A stretch of 64,000 nucleotides of DNA from Breviolum minutum Mf 1.05b.01. Taxonomy: Eukaryota > Sar > Dinophyceae > Suessiales > Symbiodiniaceae. The position numbers and the translations under genes were made by a program. The stretch is from contig DF241625.1 in the NCBI GenBank assembly GCA_000507305.1, forward strand, positions 12,531 to 76,530, given 5' to 3'. Positions 10,738 to 20,905 of this stretch are shown piece after piece (within the stretch, counting starts at the first letter, position 1; every line of letters starts with the position of its first letter). The notes beneath the pieces were generated by a model. It did not search any database, had not been told where the DNA came from, and saw only the letters and a list, made by a program, of their open reading frames with translations.

Positions 10738-11510
10738 AACTGGCCTCAGTACATGAGCCCAAAATCGTGGCAGCTGAATGGTACAGGAAGGTACAACGGG
10801 ATGAAACGCACACACATGCCATGGACAACATAAAGTCTTGCAATCTCTTTTAATCATTTACGTTTCAAAAAATATATCATCACTTTAAATATGGTCACTC
10901 ACATTCAATTTTCCTTTATACAATGTTTTTTTTGTAGGAAGTAATGTGTTTTTTCCATGCAACATTGCAAGCCATCTCAGATCCAAACAGCACAAGGGAA
11001 TGAACCACATTGAGCCCTACAGGCATAGCCAGCCTCAATGGACTCATGGCTTCACAGCCGCTGCCGCCCCGCTGGTACTAACACGTACAACTGCCGCAAC
11101 TGGGGAAACGGACCAAGAAGCCCAAGGCAGATTGGAACATGGGAGGTCCTGTCACCAAATCTACATGGTGTTTTTTCTTTAATATCTTGCAGTAGAAATC
11201 AAGATCTTCTTAAAGCTTACAGAGAAAAAGTATGGTACTCATATAGTATTCAAAATAAAAATCTCCTTGTGAATCTCTAAGCGCAAACCGTGTTGGAAAG
11301 TATCATGAGGGCAACCTCACATATCATGAGGTCGATCCCGACCCAAAGTCCCAATGCCTCTCCGCGGGCAAACACCGCAGCTCACCGCAAGCAGTTCATC
11401 CAATTTGTTTTACCTCTCAACCTTTTACTGTGATTGTATGACCTTTGATGTTCGATGTTCTTCATCCAGCTTGTTTTTTGCTGTCAAACTGCACCAAACA
11501 CCATGTGAAT

Positions 11511-11530
11511 TCTGAGCCAAAATGCATCGG
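11511..11530 (-). other. spliced-leader-like sequence
   Basis: Read on the minus strand this segment ends in ATTTTGGCTCA preceded by CCG and GC. It matches most of the conserved dinoflagellate spliced leader (3' part CCATTTTGGCTCAAG, quoted from general knowledge). Two bases are swapped, one is missing and the last two are reversed. It lies about 280 bases beyond the stop of the gene at 11814-12618, in the same orientation. No convincing ORF follows it. Confidence 0.4.
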
Positions 11531-11689
11531 CCATGAAGGTACCAAACATACCAAGAAGTCACCTCCAAGAGTCTGAAATGATTTCTGGTGATCGCAAGTC
11601 ATGGACTGACTCCAAAGAGTGAGTCGGCCTCCGGGCTTCCCCTAAGCATCACGTCGTGGAGTCACTTTTTGGCGCCATGAATCTGCTCT

Positions 11690-11812
11690 TTGTCAGGAAC
11701 GATGACTTGGAAATTGTCCATTGCAACACCCAACATGTCAAAGAGGAAGTACCCGCACTGGAGTACGTAAGCATAGTTGGTGGTGGAACCCTCTGAAGTG
11801 ACCGTGAATCCG
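11690..11812 (-). pseudogene. possible partial duplicate of the 3' end of the preceding gene
   Basis: Just beyond the stop at 11814 a frame reads YAYVLQCGYFLFDMLG and ends with EQIHGAKK and a stop. The first part resembles CVLECGRHFLFDIS inside the adjacent gene, and the DNA shows the same similarity. This suggests a small tandem duplication or a second degenerate gene tail. Confidence 0.35.
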
Positions 11813-11813
11813 T

Positions 11814-12618
11814 TCATGAGGAATCATACTTGCACGGATCAAAAATCTGCTGATGGTTGCGAACGATGATGTGGTTGGGGGCGGGGTAAAACCCTCCTCG
11901 GTTCCAAGAAATGTCAAAGAGGAAGTGGCGCCCGCACTCGAGCACGCAAGGAGTGACCTTTCCCTCCACGTTTTTGAAGGTCGGCTGACTTCGGAGAAAA
12001 CATTCCGGGCCACCCAGTATCCAGTAATTGAAATGCTCCACTGGACTGGTAGTGCTCCTCCCATACTGGCCAATTCGGATCGTAACGCTATGTGTCGTGT
12101 AATCTTCAAACTCAAAGCTCAGAACTCCTTCAAAGGCAAAATTGAGTTCGGTTGGGGTATCATGTGAAGAAAGTTCGGTATCTGCCACGTAGTCTGAACC
12201 GATGCCGGCCATGAAATCCTCCAATGGTGGCTTGCTGTTTTTTCGGCCGACGTGAAATGTAAGTTCTGTCTTGTCGTGGCCCTGCGTCACACACTCCTCA
12301 AGGACTGGCTGGTTCTCTGTGATCGTGTAATGATATGGAAAAAACCTCACACGGACCAGTCCTGGATACGGCTTTCCAGGACCTACAAATTTTGATCTTG
12401 TTGTTGTGGCTTGCGCTCCCCCATTGTTTGCACTTTCCGTCTGAAGTAGTATCTTTCGCCCATCCTGTGCGTGTCATGTTGGCACGGGCAGCTTGGAGGC
12501 TGAGCATCGATGTGTCCTCACTCGCCTTGGAATCCTGTGGGCGGCAGGACGACCCCAAACAACCAGCCACTAATAACATCATCGCAACTGCAAACATCTT
12601 CTGAGAGGTTGCAGTCAT
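11814..12618 (-). CDS. intronless secreted-protein gene with a frameshift
   Basis: From ATG at 12618 the protein starts with a signal-peptide-like stretch (MTATSQKMFAVAMMLLVAGC). A Ser/Thr-rich region follows, then a Cys/Trp/Gly-containing domain. The frame breaks at an A run on the plus strand (12339-12344). Losing one base there would join the 5' frame to the long 3' frame that stops at 11814. The 3' part (ending NRGGFYPAPNHIIVRNHQQI) loosely resembles the secreted-domain family labelled farnesoic acid O-methyltransferase-like, but I am not confident of that. It has no introns, unlike its neighbours, and a relic spliced leader lies 66 bases upstream, so it looks like a retroposed copy. The frameshift is either real decay or a homopolymer sequencing error. 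Confidence 0.65.
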
Positions 12619-12683
12619 CCTGCAAGGGCGTGACGCGTGTAATGCGGACGCGTGTAACGCAAATTGCAGATTGGAACAACAAT

Positions 12684-12694
12684 CTTGAGCCAAA
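12684..12694 (-). other. relic dinoflagellate spliced leader
   Basis: On the minus strand these 11 bases read TTTGGCTCAAG, identical to the 3' end of the dinoflagellate spliced leader. They are preceded by CC and TAG at near-matching positions. The sequence lies directly upstream of the intronless ORF starting at 12618, in the right orientation. This is what is expected when a trans-spliced mRNA is copied back into the genome. Confidence 0.6.
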
Positions 12695-12719
12695 CCTAGG
12701 TATGAAAAGTGTATTGATA

Positions 12720-15700
12720 TGTTACAATCATGGTGTTCAATGAGACTATTCTCAATCTAAGAATCTAATACAGTATCTTTTTTGGCATTGCTCCACGAAG
12801 TCTGGAGAGGTTTTCCCTATGGCTTGGCTGGTCTTGTTGGTGTCTTGTCCTACATTTGATGGAATTTGGTCTCAAATTTGAAGCCTTGTCGCTTTGATGT
12901 TCTTGGATCCTTGTCCCGGTGCAGCAGAGTGCGGCTGTGCGACGTTGCGTATTGGAATGCTCATTGGCTATGATTGCCTATACCACACTTCAAAGTCAAC
13001 AATCATTAAAAAAGAAACGGCTACTGTGTACTACTGCTAGTAATGGTGCTTTACAAACAACATCGGTTTGGGTCAGAAGTACCGAAATAGGTGAGTGGTG
13101 GGGTCGCACCTGATCGAAGTGGCCCCTTTTTGTTGGCGAAAGTCACCCGCGAACTCGCGGGTCAATGGGGATCTGTGAAAAGCCCTATTGAAACACTCGT
13201 TTCAGCGAAAAAGAATCCTGGTCGGACTCCCTTTTTATTGCTGGAAATTGTGCAGTAGAATTTCTGTCAGATTTTGGTGGCGATGACTTGATTTGGAGGC
13301 TCGGTGGTCGGGGTCATAGTGTTACTCAACCCGTGGTATGCAACACAAGGTGCCATTTTTGTCTGAAAAAAAAACAACAATCAAGATCAGAAGGTCAACA
13401 GCTTCTTACCCACACGATTTGTTGCCGGAATACATGGTCAAATGTGAGATCGATCATTGTCCTTTATATATCTTGTCTTGGTCATGTGCTAATGTTTGCT
13501 TCTCCTTGTCCTATCAGTCATGACATGTCATGCAAATACTTGTCCTAGGGTCTGATCATTCCTTGATATTCTGACTTTTATTTACATATCTTCTGTTCGT
13601 TTCTCCTTCACTTGGCTTTATCCTCAAACTCGTATGCCTCTTGAAAAACGTGGAGTCGATAGTCATATAAGTCGTAGTCTTTGCGCACCAAAATAAGAGA
13701 CACTATATCAAAACCTGCTTGATCTCACCATTGAGGGCGACAAGTTCAAACAACGGCCAGATATTGGTCTTCTGTTAAGGTGAATTGTGACAGCAAGATC
13801 ACCAGTGTACCAACCATCCCAATCAACCCTCGACAGCGAAAAGAAGCAGGTCAGCTCTTAATTGGAGTGATGCACGCGAAGGGAAACTTCGTTCTAAAAA
13901 TTGCCACTGAATTGTCTCAACTCTTTAAGCATGTCGGAGCATGCCACTTGGTCCCCTTCTTGTCTCTACTACAGCCTCGGGGTCTCATGCTCGAGCTCGT
14001 GCAGAGAAAAGGGGCCTGAACAAAAAAAAGAGGCCACAGTGTGTTAAGAGAACACGTCGACCTCTCCCTTGCATCTCCACAAATTTGCACATGTCAAATC
14101 CCTACGGTGCTCCAAGTTTTAAATTTGAAAAGACACTCCCGTCAATCAGTCGAGGGTGCGAGATCAAAGAAAAAGTAAGGGGCTTTAAAATGACGCGTAT
14201 ATATCTTACGTTTTTATTGTGAGGTTGGTCCTAGGGGGGGACATGTACATATCATGTCATTCCAGGACGGAAAAAAAAGGCTAGAAAAAAACTCAGAAAA
14301 ATACTATGTTCCTGGTCTATCCAACTAGTTCCGATTAAAAAAAAAACAAACCGCATCAAAACTGCAATCAAACTGCACAAAAAAAATGAAAAAAAAACAT
14401 TTTGCCAGTTTGGATGCAACAACATCACCATATATACCGGCAAATTGATATAAAATCGAAAAATAGATATATCTATAGTCTATAATTGATGCAGGCAACT
14501 GCAAAAGAAGTGCAAAACAAGCGCAAAAGACTCGAGGTTTTGGGCGCCTTTTCTATCCAATAACAAGACCATAGATTGCTAGCATACTGCTAGAAAATTG
14601 ATTCGTTTGCTCCTTTCTTATCTCTTTCGCGCTTTCTTCCTTTTTGTTCGTTTCTTCGTCCTTTTTGTTGTTGCTTCCTTTCCTCGTTGCTTCCTTTGGT
14701 TTCTTCGTTCTTTCATTTCCTTGTTCTTTCCATATTCAGTTCTTGGTTTGTCTGCTTCAATATTTACATTTCCTTTCTTTGTTTCTTACTTTCCCCGTTC
14801 CTCCTTTCTTGTTTTCCTCGTTTCTTCGTTTCTTCACTTCTTCGGTTCTTCGTTCTTGGATCCTTGATTATTTTTGTTGATCCTCTTATGATGTAACATG
14901 TTCGGTCTTTAAAATAATCCAAATAGTCTTTATTATCTCCGTGCCCAATCGACGGACAAGTGCATGCATCCTGGGGTCACCCTACATAGCGAAGAAGTAT
15001 GTGTGTACAATATGTTCATATATACCTACATTATATTACATATTCATATTCATATGGGCAGTAACCTCCCAAACAACCATCACCCTCAGCAACATCTCTG
15101 CCAACAAGACCAATTTGTTCAATTGAAATGCCACTAAAAGTCAATCATTCATACCACCTCACGCCATTTCACAATTTTAAAACAAAAAAAAGTATCAAAA
15201 TGTCAAAAACATGTCTATGAATGAATATACACAAACCATCTATCTCTATCTCTATACATTTTACACATGCTCTTCATCAGCCCCCAACATCTCACAGCCA
15301 TGGTCATATTTCGCCTGGGTGTAGCCATAGCAGTCTCCCGAACCTGCCGACCCAACACCTGGGGCCCGTCAAATCCAGAACTCTGAAAAACACAATTCAA
15401 AAAACCTTTATCATTTGATTTCAGTATCTTGAAGTGGAAGTTACTTTCGATTTGAGTTTACTTCTGTTGACTTATGATTTGGAGTACTTGTGATATTTAC
15501 TTCTGTTTACTTATGTTTAATCATGCTTACTTATACTTATGTTTACTTATGATTCGGATGTACTTACTGTATTACTTTGTGGATTTAAGTCTAGTGAGAG
15601 TTAGATTTGGAATTCGTTTGGATGCCTACAATTTCAGTCTCAAACATGTTATAAGAGAGATTTTCAAGGAAACCATAACAGTGTTGATGAATGCAATAAG

Positions 15701-15760
15701 GCAGAATAAACAGTACCACGATTTCATGTCTCTGACGGATCATTCCCAAGCCATTTTCGA
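12720..15760. other. long stretch without supported genes
   Basis: No exon is supported on either strand. It contains A-runs, a strongly pyrimidine-rich block (14590-14880, plus strand TTCCTTT/TTCTTCG type), short TA tracts near 14455-14480 and 15000-15050, and TTACTTATG-type tandem repeats at 15440-15570. Open frames at 13288-13548 and 13780-14222 (plus) lack splice signals and coding-like peptides. Confidence 0.5.
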
Positions 15761-15774
15761 TTTCTAGAAGAAGG

Positions 15775-15890
15775 TGAATCAACAAAATCAAGGACGCAAC
15801 CACACGAGTTTCCAATGATGGCGACGATCGGGACGTCGCCAGTGCCCTTGGCGGTTTGGACCGTCACCACGAAAGAATACCAAGTGAAGC
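15775..15890 (-). CDS. candidate exon, unrecognised
   Basis: A minus-strand frame reads FVVTVQTAKGTGDVPIVAII then GNSCGCVLDFVDSPSSRNRK. The hydrophobic beta-like pattern and GTGD turn are protein-like. I considered a PLAT/LH2-type strand pattern but it is too short to claim. Confidence 0.35.
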
Positions 15891-16239
15891 TATCATGTAC
15901 ATATATAGTACATACTTGCGTGTCTTGTCTTGTCTGTTCCTTCTGATTCCGAATCAGACAATGTAGAAACTTAAATGTTGACACACATGGCTTGATTCAC
16001 CATCACTCCAATTCAAATGTTCTTCCCCCCCTTCAAACATGCCGGCATTTCCATGCGCTTGGCGTGAGATCACGCGTGTTCCCAGACTCCTGCCACGGGG
16101 TTTGACTCTGGGTTTGGACCGGATCCGCTTTTCCAAGTCGTCCGCAATTCAGCCCTGTACCACTTTGATCGGCATCGTTGACTTGGTTGCTCGAGCATAG
16201 AGCCGGACACCTTTCGCACATGGGGTGGGGGACAAGGAT

Positions 16240-16324
16240 CTACTGATCGACTGCCATAAAGTCAAGCCTATGCCTGGTGTGGTTGGAGTGGTTCCAGTTG
16301 ATAAGCGGCTTCCACTCGTCCACA
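16240..16324 (-). CDS. terminal exon, unrecognised protein
   Basis: It starts after GATCACTTCAG|T and ends at a TAG. Twenty-seven codons give VDEWKPLINWNHSNHTRHRL then DFMAVDQ. The compact, Trp/His/Asn-rich peptide and clean acceptor make this a believable C-terminal exon. The upstream exon is not identified. Confidence 0.5.
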
Positions 16325-16539
16325 CTGAAGTGATCACATGAGGCCTGCTTTGGGGGCCATCGGCCTATGGTGGAATGGTTTCAAGAGGTCTGATTGGAGT
16401 GATTTCCATATAGATTGAAAACTTGAAGGCTGAGAAAGCAGAAGCATTCATGATTCATGAATCATTTGGACTTGTATAATGAAATGCATAATCCTGAGAA
16501 GAATGTGTTTCCAACCAAATCGTCAACCACCTAATCGAT

Positions 16540-16990
16540 TCTACTCAACTCGTGTGGATGTGAATCTCTGGATATCAGATTGGCACCTACTTGGTTGTGA
16601 GGCCGAAGGAGATAGACGCCCACCAATCGGAGTGATCTGCGCCACAGCCGGACAAAAACGCCCAACCGGTACCCGCTGCATCCATTTCCCGACAAAAAAC
16701 CACTGTGACTGTTCTTGAAGCTGTTCACCTACCCAGTTTCATGTTGAGACCGTTGTTTAGAAATTGCACTTCAGAAACTCAATTTGCATGAAATCACCTG
16801 TGATCTTCTTGCGGAAGCTTCAGTAGGCCTGTTCAATCAAACGCACAAACGCACACAAATAAAGGACCAGGGATGGATCTCTTCGTACAGGCAACTGTTG
16901 TGTCGAGGAAACAATCGTGATACAGCCACTAGCCACGCCATTTCGATACAACTTGGAGGTGCTGATCACTGATCCCTGTTCACTTCCGGA
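16540..16990 (-). CDS. two weak exon candidates
   Basis: At about 16545-16710 a frame reads FVGKWMQRVPVGRFCPAVAQ then ITPIGGRLSPSASQ. At about 16820-16980 another reads SVISTSKLYRNGVASGCITI. Both have mixed composition but unclear boundaries. Confidence 0.3.
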
Positions 16991-17633
16991 AACTCCTACA
17001 GTAGGTCTCACACATTGAAGGAAGGTCGTCGATGAATATAGAGACGGCGCAAACTTTGCAGTGAATTACAAGGATGAGTTGCCATAAGATAGAGCTAGTC
17101 ATGGTACCTTAAGCCAACCACAGCATTTGTGATTCAATTCAACATATCCGCCTCGTCACTCGGCTTGGGGTCGCCCCAGCCTTTCATAAATGTGACTAAC
17201 ACAGAAACTTCCATTGAAAGGCACAGTGAGTAGAGTGAACCTAACTGCTGGTCCTAACTAACACCACATGTTCAAATCTACACACCTCAAGAGCGCCTGG
17301 ACCACAGCACTTAAACTACTTAAACGTTAACCTTCATGTCGCAGTCCAACAACCCCACCTCAGGTTCTGTGATGCTTTGAAGACTTCGAGACCTACACCA
17401 CGGGGAATTCTGACTTTTGTAATTTGGCATCTCAAACATCTCATCAATTGAGCCACGAAAAAAAAAGGCCTCACTTTCCATTATATTGGTTGTTTAAAAG
17501 GGATCCTTATAACTCATAATGGTTTACTATAATTCCTAAATACCTGGGTAGTACAATCCCCTATATACCCTAAACATCAGGGTTTTTTCATTGCTCAATT
17601 CAGATCACCAAGTTGTCACTGAAGCACACCTGC

Positions 17634-17790
17634 AAAAGGCGGTTTGTTGCGCACCATTGCGAGGGGAGAGTGGTGCAGCTTCATCTCAGCGTTTTCGTCA
17701 CGACTCGTTTCGGATTTCCACAAATCACAGCTGCAAGTTTTTGGGCACTCTGAAATCACAGCTTGGTGAAGGACTTCCTTGTAATTTAAG
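17634..17790 (-). CDS. candidate exon, unrecognised
   Basis: The minus-strand frame reads EVLHQAVISECPKTCSCDLW then KSETSRDENAEMKLHHSPLA and stops after PPFAGVLQ. It has four Cys in the first part but no recognised motif. Confidence 0.35.
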
Positions 17791-17829
17791 CATATTTGGT
17801 TTGAATACAGTTGTTTGTAGCAACTGACA

Positions 17830-19200
17830 AAAATGGAAAGGCCGCAATGCGCATTTTCGATGCTTCACAAATGAGACGACGAGGAATCCAAGAAATCTCA
17901 TCTCATCATCACCTTTACATACAGGACCAGCAAGACTTCCAAGGTTTTACCCTTTTCTCACTCAATATCTTCTGGCTTTACTCCATACATCTGGTTCTTT
18001 GTGGCGTTGTCTGTGTTGTCTGTTACCTACAAAGGGAATCTTGTATATTGCTTTCATCTGGACGACTCTCTCGTGGTAATGTGCTTCTTTCATTGTATGC
18101 CACGTCATAGTCACAGGAGATGTGTGATTCCATGACATGGTGCTCTTCCAAGAAAGGAAGATGGTGTAACAAATGTTTATTCAAAGGAGTTGTGAAGACC
18201 ATGGGTTGCCTCAACTCAATCTGCGTTCATTTCGACTGAGGATTGAAATTTGATGCCAAAAAAATAATGATTTATGGCGTATCATATATGTATGCATATA
18301 TATGATCCCGGTTCGCGGTTCGCTACCACCCCCCCACCCCCACCATGTAGTGTCCAAACCTACGCGTTTGTCAGCACTTCGTCATGAAACGTAGNNNNNT
18401 ACCCGACGGACCCACCTACGTTCCGACGGGAGGGGGGTAGGGGGTTGTAGTTGTTAGTCGACCATGACAGTGGCGGAGGGGTGGGGGGGGGACCCGGGAA
18501 CCTGGAACATATATGTATATTGCAGTAGCAATCAATACACAACAATCGCTTAAAGCACCAGCCATGCCTAAGGCCACCACTCTTCACCTCAGTCTCCTGA
18601 GCTTTCATGACCTTACACTTCTGGTAACAATGTAAATCTCCATAGAACACACCAGATTCGCTTGGATTTTTTGTTTGGCAACGTGATTCTTGGCTTAGTC
18701 AAAGTGAAGCTTAGAGCAAAGGCTGAGGGTAGCACACTAGCAGGCGTCAACCTTGAAGATGTCGAAGCCGATCCACCTGAACATCACCACGGAAGCTAGC
18801 GAAAGGATCGAAAAGGGCTGGTTGCAAATCAGGAAATTGTTTTACTTAAACTTAATTCTGTTCTGTCATATCTATGGTATTTGTAGTTTGTGAATTCTGG
18901 AACATGGGCGAGGTTCATCAATGAACAACAATAAAAAACAAAGCAGAGTTGAGCAAAACATCATGCAGAATTGCAAAAAGATTTGAAAACTATTGAAAAC
19001 CAGTTGAAGCCCCATTGGGATTCTGTTCCAATGTTGGTTCCAGAAATTGAAATTGATGCATGCAAGTCCCGGATCCCAATAAGACTTGGGATAGCAGCGC
19101 ACCTGCGTCACTTGGACGCCTCACCCGAGGAGGAACAATGTGCCTGCGAGTCGTCCTGAGTGAAGAACTGCAACCATCACAAAGCACTGGAAATGTGGAA
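17830..19200. other. no supported genes; contains a 5-N gap
   Basis: The sequence around 18300-18500 is rich in C and G runs and is interrupted by five N at 18395-18399. The AT-rich tract at 18240-18300 holds TATATG palindromes. Open frames near 18872-19159 do not look like protein. Confidence 0.5.
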
Positions 19201-19211
19201 AAATGTCGAAC

Positions 19212-19320
19212 ATATGGATGTTTCCGAAAATAGTGGTACCCCCAAATCATCCATTTTGATAGGGTTTTCCATTCTAAACCATTGATTTTGGGGTACCCTT
19301 ATTTTTGGAAACACCCATAT
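19212..19320. repeat. foldback element, 38-bp inverted arms
   Basis: Arms 19212-19249 and 19283-19320 are reverse complements at about 33 of 38 positions, with a 33-base loop. Both ends finish in ATAT. The mismatches indicate an old MITE-like or foldback insertion. Confidence 0.8.
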
Positions 19321-19389
19321 CTTGGTACCATGCTGCTTCCATCCATATCCATAGCAGTCCCCATTCCAACTCGCAGCGCCATCAGCACC

Positions 19390-20080
19390 ATCCGTTGTTT
19401 AAGCTGCCCCACGGTGCCGCCGCACTGCTGCTCTTGGGCTCGTAGCTGGCACGGGCGCTGTACGGCTGCCTTCGAGGACCTCAAAAGAAACAAACAGGTA
19501 AGCCGGGCCAGATGATGGTTTTTAAATACACACTCCAAGGAACGAATCCATATCCCACCAAACTTAAACGCCATTCAAAAATAATCATCGTCATCTTCAA
19601 AAAGTGCCAACCAAACTTTGGGGGGAGGAAAAAATATCTTAGGGCCTTTCCCAGAAAAATGCACATCTTCCAACCTCTTCCATCAAATGGTGGTCCGCTT
19701 AGCTCCCAAACTTCCCATAGGTGGTCCAGGTGGTGCCGCAGCACTGCCGCTTCGGGACACCCGGGCCATGCCCTGATTCAGCCCGCCGAATCCGCCATTT
19801 TTCAGCCCGGGGTCACAAAAAAAACGAATCTCTGTGGCCTCCCAAGAAAAAAAAACATGATAATCAACAAAGTGAAAAAAAACACCAAAATTGTGGAACT
19901 CTTACCTATACAGTATAACAACAACATCGTTTTTCTTCCGCTTCTTGACTGCTGAGTTGGTGGCCAAAACCGTGCTCATTGCCAGCTGTGAGCCAAGTCG
20001 TGTGACTCGTGGTGAGGCTTCGTTGCCACCAAGGCCCACCTGTCCACGAGGAATTTCGCCACCAAAAGCGACATGGTGAG
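19390..20080 (-). CDS. Gly/Ser/Pro-rich hypothetical protein, three candidate exons
   Basis: Reading the minus strand from high to low coordinates: about 19960-20075 gives VAFGGEIPRGQVGLGGNEAS then LGSQLAMSTVLATNSAVKKR. About 19685-19795 gives GGLNQGMARVSRSGSAAAPP then GPPMGSLG. About 19395-19490, after TCTTTTGAG|G, gives PRRQPYSARASYEPKSSSAA then APWGSLNNG. The shared theme (R-A/V-S-x-S-S-A-A-A-P-x-G-S-L) suggests the last two exons arose by duplication. No catalytic domain seen. Confidence 0.45.
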
Positions 20081-20584
20081 TTCATTGTATACGTTTCGAT
20101 TTTGTACATAGTATATAGTATTTTTCTACAATAAGACTAAGATATATGATAAGATATGAATAGATATGACATATGTAAATCCCATTCATGAACAAATGAA
20201 TAATGCGAACACTTGCATCTTTACAGCTTACCTACGGACCAAGTTTCTGACTGGAAAAATAAACTAATGCTCCCAAGTCCAGTAGCAAATCTCCAAATTT
20301 CAAGCACAAGAATCCTTGACCTCCCCCTAAAAACCTTCCACCTGTCGCTTCTCATTGAGTGTTGAAGCTTTCACCCGAGGCTGCACTTGAGCAGGTTGGC
20401 CCACCTTAGCTGTGCATTCGTCACTTGGCGGGAACGCAAAACGCATCGTTGGAGGCAAATCTCTGGCGCTTGCGCTTCTTTTTCACGCGCCGAAATCGGT
20501 GACCCGTGACCCTGTTTCTGGCCATGAAATCAGGTTAATCACTGGATGAAAAGTCTATCTGACATAATGACATAAGATTTACCA

Positions 20585-20850
20585 AGATCTTGTTTAGTCG
20601 CTTCCAAGCTGAAAAAGTTGGGAGAGTTTAACAAACTCCACGTAACCAGCAAGAAAAAAATGCGCCTTTCTCCAGCAATCTCACCATTCAGACCCTGGGC
20701 ACTAGCATCTACCGATCGGCACCAAAAACGAAGCAGCCAGCTTCCATCAGCAAATTGCTTATGGATAGCCATGGGCATGCAGAAAGCGAGCATGATGCTC
20801 CAAATGTTCGCCTGGGTACAAGATCCAGAGATTCTTAGCTGCATTTTGCA
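20585..20850 (-). CDS. candidate exon downstream of the esterase gene
   Basis: The minus-strand frame reads LRISGSCTQANIWSIMLAFC then MPMAIHKQFADGSWLLRFWC. It begins about 55 bases after the stop of the S-formylglutathione hydrolase gene, so it would be the next gene or a long 3' region. Hydrophobic, not recognised. Confidence 0.3.
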
Positions 20851-20905
20851 ATCCCAGCTGACAATTTTGTTGAAGGCTGAATCACCAATTTGTTGCCACA
20901 GTAAG

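Noticed and set aside
14598-14896. Plus-strand Phe/Leu/Ser-rich frames as membrane proteins
   Set aside because: All three overlapping frames are open because the DNA is pyrimidine-rich; no conserved pattern.
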